A stretch of 64,000 nt of DNA from NCBI RefSeq assembly GCF_002646595.1, contig NZ_PDUD01000020.1, forward strand, positions 124,001-188,000, read 5' to 3'. The notes under the pieces are model-generated. The model searched no databases. It saw only the letters and a list, made by a program, of their open reading frames with translations, and was not told where the DNA came from. The stretch comes from Flavilitoribacter nigricans DSM 23189 = NBRC 102662. GTDB lineage: Bacteria > Bacteroidota > Bacteroidia > Chitinophagales > Saprospiraceae. A program made the translations under genes and the position numbers. The number at the start of each line of letters is the position of its first letter. The stretch's first letter is position 1. Shown one piece after another: positions 54,158 to 63,828 of this stretch.

Positions 54158-55345
54158 ATGGAATTACCAGATCATAAAAAACCAAGAAGAAAATTTTTAC
54201 AGCAATCGGCAATTGCCGGGGCGGGCTTCATGCTGGCCGGTCCGCTGCAGCTGCTTGCAGACGAAAACAATCCAAATACTATGCAACAGAAACTAAGATC
54301 AAAGGGCTACGCGGCCAAAGACAATTCGGGCAAACTCAGTTCCTGGGAATTTGAACGCCGGCCCGTTGGCGACGATGATATCCTGATCGATATCAAATAC
54401 GCCAGCATTTGCCATTCCGATATTCACCAGATGAAAGGACACTGGGGGCCGCAGCAGTATCCTCAGATCCCCGGGCACGAAATTGTCGGCATTGTGGCTG
54501 CCGTCGGTAAAAATGTCACCAAATTCAAAGTAGGGGACCGCGCGGGTGTCGGCTGTATGGTGGATAGCTGTATGGAGTGCGACAGTTGCACCCACGGCGA
54601 AGAACATTTCTGCGAGAGAGGAGAGACGCTGTTCACCTACGGCTACCCGGATAAAAGATCACCTACCGGCATTACCCAGGGCGGATACGCTACCAATATT
54701 GTGGTTCGGGACCATTTTGCCGTGCACATTCCGGAACACATCTCTTTCCAGGAGGCGGCTCCCTTGCTCTGCGCCGGTATTACCACCTATTCGCCGCTCA
54801 TGAACGCCAATTTTAAAGTTGGAGATAAAGTGGGCGTAGCGGGTATCGGCGGTCTGGGACATTTAGCCGTGAAGCTGGCGGTTTCCAAAGGCGCTGAAGT
54901 CTATGCGTTTACCACTTCCCCCGACAAAGTAGCCGATATCAGGTCCTGGGGAGTTCAGGAAGTGATCGTGGTGGACGAAGCATTCGAGAACATGCAGCCT
55001 TACAATAAACAGCTGGATTACATGATCAGTACGATCCCTTACCAATTCAACGTGGCTCCCTACGTGGCCTGCGTAAAACCCTACGGACATTTCACCTACG
55101 TTGGAATGCCGGACGGTTTTGAACTAACCTTCAGCAATATTGCCCTGGCCAGTTCTAGAGTGAATTTCAATGCATCGCTTATCGGCGGGATCCCGGAAAC
55201 GCAGGAAGTGATCCACTACTGTGCCGATAATGGTATCCGTCCGGAGATCCAGATCATCAAGGCGAAGCAGATCAATGAGGCCTGGGAAAAGGTCGTGAAT
55301 AAGGAGGCGCGTTATCGCTACGTGATCGACGCCGCTACCTTTTAA
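54158..55345 (+). CDS. Tat-exported zinc-dependent alcohol dehydrogenase
   Basis: A 395-residue medium-chain dehydrogenase with an N-terminal twin-arginine signal (PRRKFLQQSAIAGAGFMLAGP). Catalytic zinc ligands are Cys85 (ICHSDIH) and the His107-Glu108 of GHE; the structural zinc set is in CMVDSCMECDSCTHGEEHFC (133-152). The cofactor motif GIGGLGHLAVKLAVSKGA follows. It resembles the cinnamyl-alcohol/YahK-type NADP enzymes, which are normally cytoplasmic. Export of an NAD(P)-dependent enzyme is odd, since the cofactor must be loaded before export or the signal acts as a membrane tether. A cupin gene follows on the same strand. Confidence 0.9.
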   Translation: MELPDHKKPRRKFLQQSAIAGAGFMLAGPLQLLADENNPNTMQQKLRSKGYAAKDNSGKLSSWEFERRPVGDDDILIDIKYASICHSDIHQMKGHWGPQQYPQIPGHEIVGIVAAVGKNVTKFKVGDRAGVGCMVDSCMECDSCTHGEEHFCERGETLFTYGYPDKRSPTGITQGGYATNIVVRDHFAVHIPEHISFQEAAPLLCAGITTYSPLMNANFKVGDKVGVAGIGGLGHLAVKLAVSKGAEVYAFTTSPDKVADIRSWGVQEVIVVDEAFENMQPYNKQLDYMISTIPYQFNVAPYVACVKPYGHFTYVGMPDGFELTFSNIALASSRVNFNASLIGGIPETQEVIHYCADNGIRPEIQIIKAKQINEAWEKVVNKEARYRYVIDAATF

Positions 55346-55422
55346 TAACCGCAATTTAAATTCCGTTTCCGGTCGGTGAATCTTTCTCGACCGGAAGCGA
55401 TCTTATTAAAAAAGAATACATT

Positions 55423-55821
55423 ATGGAAATTATAAAAAATGGCTCCTTGCCATCGGTCAAAGGTCCCGAAGACTGGTTTACCGGATCGGTAAGGATCGAT
55501 CCCTTATTTCAGAAAAAAGAGGTAACCAAAGCGGCCGGTGCCAGTGTGACTTTTGAACCGGGAGCCAGAACGGCCTGGCATACTCACCCCGCCGGCCAAA
55601 CCCTGATCGTCACCGCCGGCTTAGGCTGGGTGCAACGGGAAGGAGGGCCCATTGAAACGATCCGACCGGGAGATGTGGTCTGGTTCGCACCGAACGAAAA
55701 ACATTGGCACGGCGCCGCTCCCGATAAAGCCATGAGCCACATTGCGATCCAGGAAGAAGTGGACGGATCGGTGGTTACCTGGATGGAAAAAGTGAGCGAT
55801 GAGCAGTATAGCGAAAAATGA
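55423..55821 (+). CDS. Cupin domain protein
   Basis: A 132-residue single-domain cupin. Metal-binding residues are seen in the first motif, [29 protein letters not shown], and the second, [29 protein letters not shown]. The length and motifs match the small cupins annotated as (R)-mandelonitrile lyase-like or quercetin-type proteins. Activity is unknown. It lies 77 bases after the alcohol dehydrogenase gene on the same strand and probably shares its transcript. A hairpin follows directly after the stop. Confidence 0.92.
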   Translation: MEIIKNGSLPSVKGPEDWFTGSVRIDPLFQKKEVTKAAGASVTFEPGARTAWHTHPAGQTLIVTAGLGWVQREGGPIETIRPGDVVWFAPNEKHWHGAAPDKAMSHIAIQEEVDGSVVTWMEKVSDEQYSEK

Positions 55822-55826
55822 TGCTA

Positions 55827-55864
55827 AGGTAATGGCTGTGGAAGGCTATCGCCCACCATTACCT
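55827..55864 (+). terminator. Hairpin after the cupin gene
   Basis: AGGTAATGG and CCATTACCT form a perfect 9-base stem, 5 bases after the cupin stop. No T-run follows, so it may slow decay rather than terminate. A second 7-base inverted repeat (CAATGAC / GTCATTG) lies at 55886-55918. Confidence 0.45.
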
Positions 55865-56054
55865 GGATCCACCAGCACCCCTGACCAATGACAGTCAGGC
55901 CAATGCTCCGGGTCATTGTAAGTACTCAGTATTTGGGCTAAAATGGGGAGAGTATCATACTGATGTGAATTGCCGGGGACAATTACCCCGACAGTTTACA
56001 CCGAGTACAGTTTTTTAACGTAGCGGATTCTTTATCGCTATAATCATCTGCCCC

Positions 56055-56657
56055 ATGAAAGCTACCATCCCCACTTCCGTCCAACGAGTGACCGCTTTCC
56101 TGTTGGTCCTCCTGACTCTGACCCTCACCAGCGGTTGTTTTCTCGAGTACTACAAGATCGATCGCTCCGACCGCGAGCGTTTCGTTCGGGTAGTGGATGA
56201 GGAACATGCCGAAAGGTATTTTGTCGTTTACCAGCGGGGAAAAGTATTTCAGTTGCTGGACCCGGTGATCGAGGGAGAAGTGCTGCGTGGTTCCTTAGCG
56301 GTACTACCGGCGCACAAAACCAATTTCGTTTACCGCAACCGGGTGGCCGTACTGAATGACGACGGTCCGAAAATTACCAATAAGCAAGGTCACCGTTACC
56401 GGCCGTACGAGAAGTTTATCATCCAGGCGGTCCACATCTATCTGAAAGAAAGCTCTGAAGTGTCGCTGGAGCCGGGGGGAGGAGCATTTGTACCTTTTAC
56501 CGAGATCCTCCAGGTGCACATTTACGCCAAGGATAAGGGTAGCACTTTTGCTTCACATGTCTTTCCGGTTGTGAGTTTGGGCGGATTGGCCTATCTGATC
56601 AGTGGTGCCGAGGTGATGAGCTTTGGCGATTGGGACTTAAGTGGTTTTCATTATTAA
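56055..56657 (+). CDS. Hypothetical lipoprotein
   Basis: A 200-residue exported protein with a hydrophobic N-terminus and lipobox Cys near residue 28 (LTSGC). The mature part is largely beta-strand (AERYFVVYQRGKVFQLLDPVIEGEVLRGSLAVL) and contains a later segment FIIQAVHIYLKESSEVSLEPG that ends in a hydrophobic run near the C-terminus. I do not recognise the family; short membrane-associated lipoproteins of this form are common and unannotated in Bacteroidota. It has no visible operon partner. Confidence 0.75.
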   Translation: MKATIPTSVQRVTAFLLVLLTLTLTSGCFLEYYKIDRSDRERFVRVVDEEHAERYFVVYQRGKVFQLLDPVIEGEVLRGSLAVLPAHKTNFVYRNRVAVLNDDGPKITNKQGHRYRPYEKFIIQAVHIYLKESSEVSLEPGGGAFVPFTEILQVHIYAKDKGSTFASHVFPVVSLGGLAYLISGAEVMSFGDWDLSGFHY

Positions 56658-56728
56658 TAAGGAAGGTCTCCGGGTTCTTATCCGGTAAGGCTTGAAAATA
56701 AAATTCAATAATCAATAACCAAAGGAGA

Positions 56729-56759
56729 ATCCTCCGGGAGTCGAAAATGCCCGGAGGAT
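56729..56759. terminator. Hairpin at the 3' end of the hydroxylase operon
   Basis: ATCCTCCGGG and CCCGGAGGAT form a perfect 10-base stem with an 11-base loop, between a plus-strand gene and the minus-strand hydroxylase operon. T-runs are weak on both sides. Confidence 0.6.
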
Positions 56760-56780
56760 CACCTGTTTTATCATTTTCAC

Positions 56781-59039
56781 TTAGCCCAGTACCTCCTGGT
56801 CTCCGAGGAAGGGCTGGTGGTAAGATCGTTTGTCCGTCGCTTTGTACATCGCGTTAGCCACGGCCCCGAAAATGGGCGGGAATGGCGGTTCTCCCATACC
56901 CGTCGGATCCACGTCGCTCGGTACGAAATGTACATCGATGTTCCGGGGAGCCTCACTCATCCGGATCATGCGGTAGGTATCGAAGTTTTTCTTCTCCGGG
57001 GCACCGTCCTTAAAGGTCATCGCTCCGAAAAAGGCATTACCCACACCGTCAGTAATGGCGCCTTCGGCCATGTTGGCGGCCGCATCGGGATTGACCACAA
57101 TACCACAGTCGATGGCACAGCAGACATTTTCCACGCGGGGTTTGCCATTTTCCATCACCAGATCCAGAACATGGGCTACGTAGGTAGCGTGGCAGAAATA
57201 GGCGGATACGCCCCGGTAGACATTTGGCTGCTCCTGTCCCCAGTTCGATTTTTCACGTACCAGTTCCAGTACACCGGCGTAGCGCGCGGCATCGTAATCA
57301 TTTCTTTCTCCAACCGGATCATTTTTGGCCCGTTCCAGCAGTTCGAGCCGGAATTCGATGGGATCTCTTCCGGCGGCCTCCGCAACCTCATCCAGGAAAG
57401 ACTGCTCCGCACCGGCAATGAAATTAGACCGCGGTGCGCGGAAAGCGCCGATGGTAATATTCGAATCAATGGACCATTCTTCGGCTAGGTAGTTATCGAT
57501 CGCACCGGCGGGGAAGCGATTGGCAAAAACCGGACTTTCCGGCACGCCGCCACCCTTCACGTGGAAAGCCGTCAGATTACCGTTCTCGTCCAGAGCTGCC
57601 CGGTAAGTCGCGGAATAAGACGGACGGTAAATACCGAAAGTCATATCGTCTTCCCGGGTATACATCAGTTTGACCGGCGCATTCACCTTCTGGGAGATCA
57701 GAGCCGCCTCTACGATGTAGTGTCCGTACGCCCGGCGACCGAAACCGCCACCCATACGGGTCAATTCAATTTCAATATTTTCCACCGGTATGTCGAGCCG
57801 GGCGGATACCGTTTGCTCGATCACGCCGGGTCCCTGAATGGGGCCGGCCAGTTCTACCTTGTCGCCTTGTACGTGGGCGAAAAAGTTCATGGGCTCCATA
57901 CAGTTATGCGCCAGGAAGGGAGCGGTGTAGGTCCGTTCAATGACCTGCGCGGCATTTTTAAAAGCCGTTTCCGGATCGCCGTCTTTCCGGCTCACTTTGG
58001 CCGGTTGTTCAGCCAGTTTGGCCATTTCTTCCCGGTGGGAGGTGGTGCTTTCCAAACCGGCCGGAATGGTTACTTCCTGTTTGCCGCCCCAGCCGTTAAC
58101 CACCATGGAGTGTTCGGAGAACGGTTCCCATTCGGCCTTAAGCGCCTTTTTGGCGTTCATCACCTCCCAGGTAGAATTGCCTACAATGGCGATCATTTCT
58201 GGGAAGGCGTTGGTGTCAAAACCCGCTCTTTCGTAATCGTCTTGCAGGGTTTTGATCGTGAATACGTCGCGAATCCCCGGCATGCCTTTCGCTGCGTCCG
58301 TGTCGGCTGATTTCAACTGCATACCGAAGGCCGGCGGATGGGCGATCATGGCGATCAGCATACCTTCCTTCTTTTTGTCTACTCCGAACATGGGCTGGCC
58401 GGTCACGATCTTTTTACCGTCCACATTTTTGCGGGAGGTACCGATGATCTTGAAGTCCTTATTGTCTTTCAGTTCTACTTCTTTCGGTACGGGGATCTGG
58501 GCGGCGGCGGAAGCCATTTCGCCGTATCCGGCAGACTTACCGCTGGCTTCGTGGTGCAGCATGCCGGCGGCCGTGGTAATTTCGCCTACGGGTACTTCCC
58601 AGGCGGCAGCGGCGGCTTCGCACAACATCTGACGCGCGGTGGCGCCCGCCATTCTCAGACCTTCCCAACCCCGGCGGATACCGGCACTACCGCCGGAAAA
58701 CTGATTGGTGGCGGTGTAACGTTCTGCGTTGAAGTTGGCCTGCTCAACGATCACGTTTTTCCAGTCCACATCCAGCTCTTCGGCGATGATCATCGGCATG
58801 GAGGTCTTAACGTTCTGTCCGAATTCCGGATTGGGAGATAGGATCGTTACGACTCCGTTGTCGCCTATTTTAAGGTAAGCATTGATGTCGAACCATTCGT
58901 CCGGCATCTGCAATACCTCTTCTTCGGCCGCCGCTTGACAGGACGTCAGCCAGTTGAAGCCGATCATCAGGCCACCCCCGGCGAGGGCGGAAGTTTTTAG
59001 AAAAGAACGTCGGTTATATGATGTCTTGATAAGGGTCAT
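56781..59039 (-). CDS. Tat-exported molybdopterin hydroxylase large subunit (IorB-like)
   Basis: A 752-residue xanthine-oxidase-family protein. The N-terminus has a twin-arginine signal (NRRSFLKTSALAGGGL). Molybdopterin-site motifs include GGGFGRRAYGHYI and the catalytic glutamate in GMGEPPFPPIFGA near the end. The layout of two hydroxylase domains without FAD or Fe-S parts matches isoquinoline 1-oxidoreductase beta subunit. The electron-transfer partner is the 2Fe-2S gene 66 bases upstream. The pair should oxidise N-heterocycles or aldehydes in the periplasm; the substrate is unknown. No molybdenum cofactor genes are in the window. Confidence 0.93.
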   Translation of the reverse strand: MTLIKTSYNRRSFLKTSALAGGGLMIGFNWLTSCQAAAEEEVLQMPDEWFDINAYLKIGDNGVVTILSPNPEFGQNVKTSMPMIIAEELDVDWKNVIVEQANFNAERYTATNQFSGGSAGIRRGWEGLRMAGATARQMLCEAAAAAWEVPVGEITTAAGMLHHEASGKSAGYGEMASAAAQIPVPKEVELKDNKDFKIIGTSRKNVDGKKIVTGQPMFGVDKKKEGMLIAMIAHPPAFGMQLKSADTDAAKGMPGIRDVFTIKTLQDDYERAGFDTNAFPEMIAIVGNSTWEVMNAKKALKAEWEPFSEHSMVVNGWGGKQEVTIPAGLESTTSHREEMAKLAEQPAKVSRKDGDPETAFKNAAQVIERTYTAPFLAHNCMEPMNFFAHVQGDKVELAGPIQGPGVIEQTVSARLDIPVENIEIELTRMGGGFGRRAYGHYIVEAALISQKVNAPVKLMYTREDDMTFGIYRPSYSATYRAALDENGNLTAFHVKGGGVPESPVFANRFPAGAIDNYLAEEWSIDSNITIGAFRAPRSNFIAGAEQSFLDEVAEAAGRDPIEFRLELLERAKNDPVGERNDYDAARYAGVLELVREKSNWGQEQPNVYRGVSAYFCHATYVAHVLDLVMENGKPRVENVCCAIDCGIVVNPDAAANMAEGAITDGVGNAFFGAMTFKDGAPEKKNFDTYRMIRMSEAPRNIDVHFVPSDVDPTGMGEPPFPPIFGAVANAMYKATDKRSYHQPFLGDQEVLG

Positions 59040-59105
59040 TTTTTAGTGATTTGGTGAATTTAGGATGAATAGACCGGGGCCGGACGTTTAGTCCGCAACC
59101 GGGAA

Positions 59106-59561
59106 TCAACCGTTAGCAGCGGTCTTGATAGCCGCCTTGATGCGGGTGTAAGTGCCGCAGCGGCAGATATTGCCGTTCATGGCCGTATCGATATCGGCGT
59201 CACTCGGGCTGGCATTGTTCTGCAGGAGCGCGGCGGCGCTCATGATCTGCCCGGCCTGACAGTAACCGCACTGGGGCACATCGTGCTCCAGCCAGGCTTT
59301 TTGTACCGGATGGTCTCCGTTCTCGGAAAGGCCTTCGATCGTAGTGATCGACTGATCGCCTACCGCCGAAACCGGCAACTGGCAGGACCGCATGGCATTG
59401 CCGTCCAGGTGAATGGTGCAGGCCCCGCACTGGGCGATGCCGCAACCGTATTTGGTACCGGTCAGGTCGAGGTGATCCCGCAGTACCCACAGCATGGGAG
59501 TGGTTGGATCGACGTCTACCTGAAGTTTTTTACCGTTGATGTTCAGTTTGTATACTGCCAT
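59106..59561 (-). CDS. 2Fe-2S subunit of the molybdopterin hydroxylase (IorA-like)
   Basis: A 151-residue protein with two 2Fe-2S clusters. The plant-type cluster ligands are in [15 protein letters not shown] plus the Cys of MRSCQLPV. The second cluster is in [10 protein letters not shown] and CRCGTYTRI. The length and the two-cluster form match IorA/CoxS-type small subunits. It has no Tat signal, so it is probably carried out with the large subunit as a complex. It passes electrons from the molybdenum site to a carrier that is not in the window. The gene precedes the large-subunit gene on the same strand. Confidence 0.95.
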   Translation of the reverse strand: MAVYKLNINGKKLQVDVDPTTPMLWVLRDHLDLTGTKYGCGIAQCGACTIHLDGNAMRSCQLPVSAVGDQSITTIEGLSENGDHPVQKAWLEHDVPQCGYCQAGQIMSAAALLQNNASPSDADIDTAMNGNICRCGTYTRIKAAIKTAANG

Positions 59562-59845
59562 GATAATGATGGATTAAATGACTTATGCTTAAGCGGTTAG
59601 TGTAGAGGCATAAAATAAAGAATTACCCTTGCAATATGGTAATGCAATTCAAATAAATACATACGAAATTCAAACAATTTGACCCTAAGTCGGCTAATCC
59701 GGGAAAAAGGTGGCCCTTAGTGTGCTTATACCAGACTTTGGGAGAGGGAATGGCGGAAATATTTACTATTTTCAAACACTCCGGGAAATCAGATAAACCG
59801 GAGGAATTTACAAACAACGGCTACAGAGCCAGGATAGCATATAGA

Positions 59846-60229
59846 TCACCTGATACCCCGAAATTTATCTTCCAGATAACCATACAGCTGGATAATGACT
59901 ATCAGCATTGCCGCAGCAAAAAACATCCAGATCGCGACAACTTTTTGGGGAGTCATCAGAAACAGGATCAGGGCGCTGATGCTGATCCAGATCAGATCCC
60001 GGCGCAATTCCTCATTTTCGCCACCCAAAAACAGGTGTCCAATCAGATTGAATAGATGCATAAAGTAGATCTGACCAAACGCAATAATGACGGTCCAGTA
60101 AATACCGAATGCAAAACCATAGAACGAGCACAGCAGAACCCCCAGTATCCCTATCCAGGCCAGCCATTTTAAATTCAGCATGCTGTTGATTTGCTTCATG
60201 ATCCCGGGAGCGCTTTGGTGTGACTCCAT
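59846..60229 (-). CDS. Small integral membrane protein
   Basis: A 127-residue protein with about four hydrophobic helices: near LKWLAWIGILGVLLCSFYGF, YWTVIIAFGQIYFMHLFNLIGHLFL, DLIWISISALILFLM and VVAIWMFFAAAMLIVIIQL. The N-terminus is polar; a second ATG at 60199 (MKQINSML) is also a possible start. I know no family for it. The adjacent minus-strand T9SS protein ends 65 bases upstream, so the two may share a transcript. Function is not evident. Confidence 0.78.
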   Translation of the reverse strand: MESHQSAPGIMKQINSMLNLKWLAWIGILGVLLCSFYGFAFGIYWTVIIAFGQIYFMHLFNLIGHLFLGGENEELRRDLIWISISALILFLMTPQKVVAIWMFFAAAMLIVIIQLYGYLEDKFRGIR

Positions 60230-60294
60230 GATAATGATAAAATGGGACTGAGCCGCTAATTTTCCTGGTAATTAACCTTTGGGAATATCGGCGC

Positions 60295-61755
60295 TTACCG
60301 GATCCACACCATTTTTTTCGAAATGAGCCCTTCGTTCGTTTTGAGTGAAACCAGGAACAGCCCCGGCGCGATACGGTCCGGCGGGGTCCATTCCAATACG
60401 TGCGTACCGGCAGTTTGCCAGTTGGTGGTTTCCAATTCCTGCAATAGTCGTCCTCTCGAATCCGATATGCCCAGCCATACCGGACCGGGACTGGACAAGT
60501 GATAGGCAATGCTAGCTGAAGTATGTACGGGATTGGGATAGATATTGAGGTGCCCTGCTACGCCCGTCTTTCCGGGAAGGTCCCCGGGCGGAATGGAGTA
60601 GGGCTTGATCTCCGGTTCTTCGCCAGGACCCGAGCGGGCCAGGGTGGGCGAGCAATCGATGACACTGGCCTTAAAACTGGACCCCGCCTCTGCAATAAAA
60701 CCCGGCTCCAGGGTAACCTGAATGCCCGCTAGAAACTCTACCGTGGATCCGTCGGCCACACGCCCGGCGGAAGTAATGGTTTGGCTGGCGGCGTAGTTGC
60801 CGGAGGGAATAGGATCGTCATCGATGGTCGGATCGACCAGGTCTGGATTGAAACAGCCGGGCGGCGCTTCGTTTTTGAAGCGGACATGGTGGGGACGTCC
60901 CTGGGAATCCAGGGTGATCCGGGCGATCTCTTCTCTGGTGAGATCATTTAAGAAAATATGAAAACCGGAAGTGTCTATCCCAAGGGTAGCTGCACTGGCC
61001 GGAAAGTATTGCATGCTGAGATCGGTGATGTCCAGCCAGCCCAGTGGAATAACGTGCGCATCCATTCTGGTCTCTTTATACTGGGTAACTGCTAATCGAA
61101 GTACGGGATAGGGTACCGGAAGATCGGGACTAGGTATAGTGGCAGTGCCGTAAGCGTTTACCGCATAGAAAGTGCTGATGCTACTACGGATCCGGACGGA
61201 ATCCGTAGTCGTCAAACCCGCAGCCAGGTAGGCATTACGGATGGCCGGCGGTAATTCGCTAAATTTGAATCCCTCCAACAAACTGGCAGATTGCGAATAG
61301 GAATCGAAAAAGTTGAGGGGTGTAATGCGCTCGTCTAAGCCTCCATTGGGGAGTCTCCCTTTCCAGGTGTAATCGTATACGATATTAAAGGGCTCACCGA
61401 ACAGATTGTTTTCGGTCCAGCCCTTGAGCTTTAGCCCCGAACCGGAAACCAGATAGTACCGTTCCTCACCGGCTGCATTTTGGGTCATTAAATTGGCCCC
61501 TGGGAACCGGTACACATACTGCCCCCCATCCGGGGCCAGGAACGTTTCGGTGAGGGACTCATCGGCCGTCAATCCACTAAAATCCCAGCTGAGATCGAAT
61601 CCCGGAGGTGTGATCATCCCGAAGGTAGCCTGATCGTAAGCCCAGGAGTATTTCAGCTGGTCGCCGAGCGCGGGTAGGGTAGAGGAAGTTATGGTGATCT
61701 GGGCCTGTAACAACAGACCGAAAAAGGTCAGGAAAAGTACAATGGAGCTTCTCAT
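60295..61755 (-). CDS. T9SS-sorted secreted protein
   Basis: A 486-residue protein starting at the ATG at 61755 (MRSSIVLFLTFFGLLLQAQ is the signal peptide); the longer reading adds 35 residues without sense. The long middle part is beta-rich and not recognisable. A 3-coathanger-stack repeat (NYAASQTITSAGRVADGSTV, then LEPGFIAEAGSSFKASV) precedes the end domain. The last 80 residues, with LNIYPNPVHTSASIAYHL and LFLVSLKTNEGLISKKMV, are a type A T9SS sorting domain. It is thus secreted or anchored on the surface. The function is unknown. Confidence 0.85.
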   Translation of the reverse strand: MRSSIVLFLTFFGLLLQAQITITSSTLPALGDQLKYSWAYDQATFGMITPPGFDLSWDFSGLTADESLTETFLAPDGGQYVYRFPGANLMTQNAAGEERYYLVSGSGLKLKGWTENNLFGEPFNIVYDYTWKGRLPNGGLDERITPLNFFDSYSQSASLLEGFKFSELPPAIRNAYLAAGLTTTDSVRIRSSISTFYAVNAYGTATIPSPDLPVPYPVLRLAVTQYKETRMDAHVIPLGWLDITDLSMQYFPASAATLGIDTSGFHIFLNDLTREEIARITLDSQGRPHHVRFKNEAPPGCFNPDLVDPTIDDDPIPSGNYAASQTITSAGRVADGSTVEFLAGIQVTLEPGFIAEAGSSFKASVIDCSPTLARSGPGEEPEIKPYSIPPGDLPGKTGVAGHLNIYPNPVHTSASIAYHLSSPGPVWLGISDSRGRLLQELETTNWQTAGTHVLEWTPPDRIAPGLFLVSLKTNEGLISKKMVWIR

Positions 61756-62126
61756 AGGATGTATATCCGGACGGATTAAAACGGGTAAGCTGGATGTTTC
61801 AAAAGACGCCAGGGTATCATTCCCATCTTGCCACTTGCGAACCCTTCCCGTCGACGGCATACATTCAAAGCTACTGATTTTTTGCGGTGTTGGTGCCGAA
61901 TGCCGGGGATTATTTTTGGTCCGTATTTTTTACTAGATCACTGCATTTCGAAACTGTTCGCATACCGAAGGATCAGGCAACCCCCGGATCAAATCACGGA
62001 ATGCTCCCGGCTACTCAAAAGGGGTTTGATCCAAGGCCAAGGATCGTTAATTTTCATTTCCTGGTTCCTCTATGCGACTTTCAGTCTGAACCAGTTCCCT
62101 GATTAACTCATAAAAATCCAAACGTC
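61756..62126. other. Divergent intergenic region
   Basis: 371 bases between the T9SS protein and the DsrE-like gene. It should contain both promoters. I see no clear box, repeat or gene; short open frames here have no coding signs. Confidence 0.5.
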
Positions 62127-62543
62127 ATGAAAAACTATTTGATTACCGGGATCTTCCTGATCACCTGTACCTTGATGCAGGCCCAAAGTCAACCGATCAA
62201 GGTAGTATTCGATCTGACCAGCGGGAATGAATCCACCCAGGAATCAGCCCTGCGGCACTTGAAACTAATGAGCGAATCCTATCCCGATTCCGAATTTGAA
62301 CTGGTGGTTTACGGCAAGGCCCTGAATATGGTGCTGCAGGAAGAATCCACCCTGGCGGAGAACATCCGGTTTTTTGAAGATAGAGAGCGGATTTCGATCA
62401 AGGTCTGTGAAGTCACCATGAAGAGACACGGGATAGAAAAGACCCAATTGCTCACCGGCGTGGAGTCGGTCCCCGATGCCATCATGGAAATTGTGAGCAA
62501 ACAGGCTGCCGGGTGGGGGTATATCAAAGAGGCGCATAACTGA
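62127..62543 (+). CDS. DsrE-like secreted protein
   Basis: A 138-residue protein with a signal peptide ending MQAQSQ. The mature part matches the DsrE/DsrF fold: IKVVFDLTSGNESTQESALRHLKLM, FELVVYGKALNMVLQ, and VCEVTMKRHGIEKTQLLTGVESVPDAIMEIVSKQAAGWGYI. The Cys in KVCEVTM lies at the usual position of the active-site Cys. DsrE proteins move sulfane sulfur; exported single-domain copies are common in Bacteroidota and their task is unknown. It is a single-gene unit. Confidence 0.85.
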   Translation: MKNYLITGIFLITCTLMQAQSQPIKVVFDLTSGNESTQESALRHLKLMSESYPDSEFELVVYGKALNMVLQEESTLAENIRFFEDRERISIKVCEVTMKRHGIEKTQLLTGVESVPDAIMEIVSKQAAGWGYIKEAHN

Positions 62544-63193
62544 TCCCTGGCCGACGGAAAATTTGTATCCCCGATGGTTCGGTCCTTTGCGGCCGATTAC
62601 TAAAAATTAAAGTGATTTTGAACTGCCGGTCGTATGGCCCGGGAAGAGCCCGGTGCCATCACCGGCAATTCAGATATTCCCGCCAGGATGATCGGTTATT
62701 TTAGCCCAACTTTGGCAATTTCAATGATAGGATTCCGTGCCCGCAGAAAGCTAGTTCTAATTTTAAAACGTACCATCGTAAACCGGATGTCTTAAAATCG
62801 CTCTTTGAATTCGCCGGATCATTTGATGGAGAAAACCCATTTTATCTCCAGGGCTCTGCCCTTCCCTGATCTGAATTCAATCATGCCGCTACAAATATTT
62901 CAGGGCTCTGCCCTTATCCATGTCAGCGGCGTAACTGCGGAAATATTGGTAGATCGGTAAGGTGTTACACCTCGAAGGGCGTAGCCCTGCCCAGGTATAA
63001 ATCTAGAATGTTTGTATTCCTATTCTATTTACCGGACGCAACATAAAATCCTATAGTCGAGCTTTAAGGGATAGAGCGCTTTCTGATTACACACCTCAGA
63101 CTCTTAGGTCAAATTTTGGCCGGTCGCTAGGCAGAATCCAGGATTTTCAGGAATCTACAGAACATCCTCCAGCCCGTTCCGGTTACCAAAAAT
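62544..63193. other. Intergenic region with REP-like element
   Basis: 650 bases without a gene. The region 62849-62990 is a palindrome-rich dispersed repeat; the rest shows nothing. A short open frame at 63127-63327 on the minus strand is a shadow of the next gene. Confidence 0.55.
62849..62990. repeat. REP-like dispersed palindromic element, copy 2
   Basis: Two AGGGCTCTGCCCT palindromes (near 62849-62862 and 62901-62914), a 33-base block at 62923-62955 that matches the 52512-52544 block in reverse complement at 30 of 33 bases, and CGAAGGGCGTAGCCCTG (62973-62989), the exact reverse complement of 52478-52494. Confidence 0.75.
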
Positions 63194-63658
63194 ATGACCG
63201 CCCTTCGAAACATATACCGGATACTGGCCTTTAGTCTAGCCGGCCTGTTGTTGATCAGCTCGATCAACTGCGCGGTCGATATGCATTTTTGCGGCGGCAA
63301 GCTGGTGTCGGTAAGTTTATTGGGCAAAGCAAAAAGCTGTTCGGAAGCCGAGAGCCGGCAAAAGCGTTGCCGGATGTCCGATGATCACGAAATTGTGGGG
63401 ACTAATGATCTCCAGCGGATAAGCCGCACTCCCTGTTGCCAGGATCAGTTGCTGCACATTCAGCTGGACCAGGACCAAAAGCAGGAAACCGTAGAGCGCG
63501 ACATCAACTCCCCGGAATATTTCACCCATAATTTCACAACGGCATTGCTGTCCGTTCAACCCGTTGGGTACTATCCGGAATGGAATATCTCAGCGGCCCA
63601 CGCTCCACCCGACCCACGCCGGGACCTCCGGCTGTTCACGCAATCCTTTCTATTATAG
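63194..63658 (+). CDS. HYC_CC_PP family protein
   Basis: A 154-residue exported protein, with a hydrophobic N-terminus ending near SSINC. The hallmark motifs are in order: HFCGG (residues 31-35, for HYC), a CC pair (81-82) in RTPCCQDQL, and PP in HAPPDPR near 138. The family is named after these and is common in Bacteroidota, often beside copper- or heavy-metal-related genes and lipoproteins. The cysteines and histidine suggest metal binding. A lipoprotein gene follows on the same strand. Confidence 0.85.
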   Translation: MTALRNIYRILAFSLAGLLLISSINCAVDMHFCGGKLVSVSLLGKAKSCSEAESRQKRCRMSDDHEIVGTNDLQRISRTPCCQDQLLHIQLDQDQKQETVERDINSPEYFTHNFTTALLSVQPVGYYPEWNISAAHAPPDPRRDLRLFTQSFLL

Positions 63659-63828
63659 CTTTCGTATGAGGTCCGACCGTAGGGTCGGCTGATCCTGATC
63701 ATCCGCTGTTCAAGAAAAAAAACCGGGCATTCGTCGGTCTGCACAAGGTGACTGATGCCCCGGCATTCGCAAATTCGCCGCCTTCGGGGAGCATGTCTTC
63801 TCCGGGTGAGCCACCAAATTCCAAAAAA

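Noticed and set aside
61828-62106. Short open frames before the DsrE-like gene
   Set aside because: Two overlapping frames of similar length without motifs; neither looks coding.
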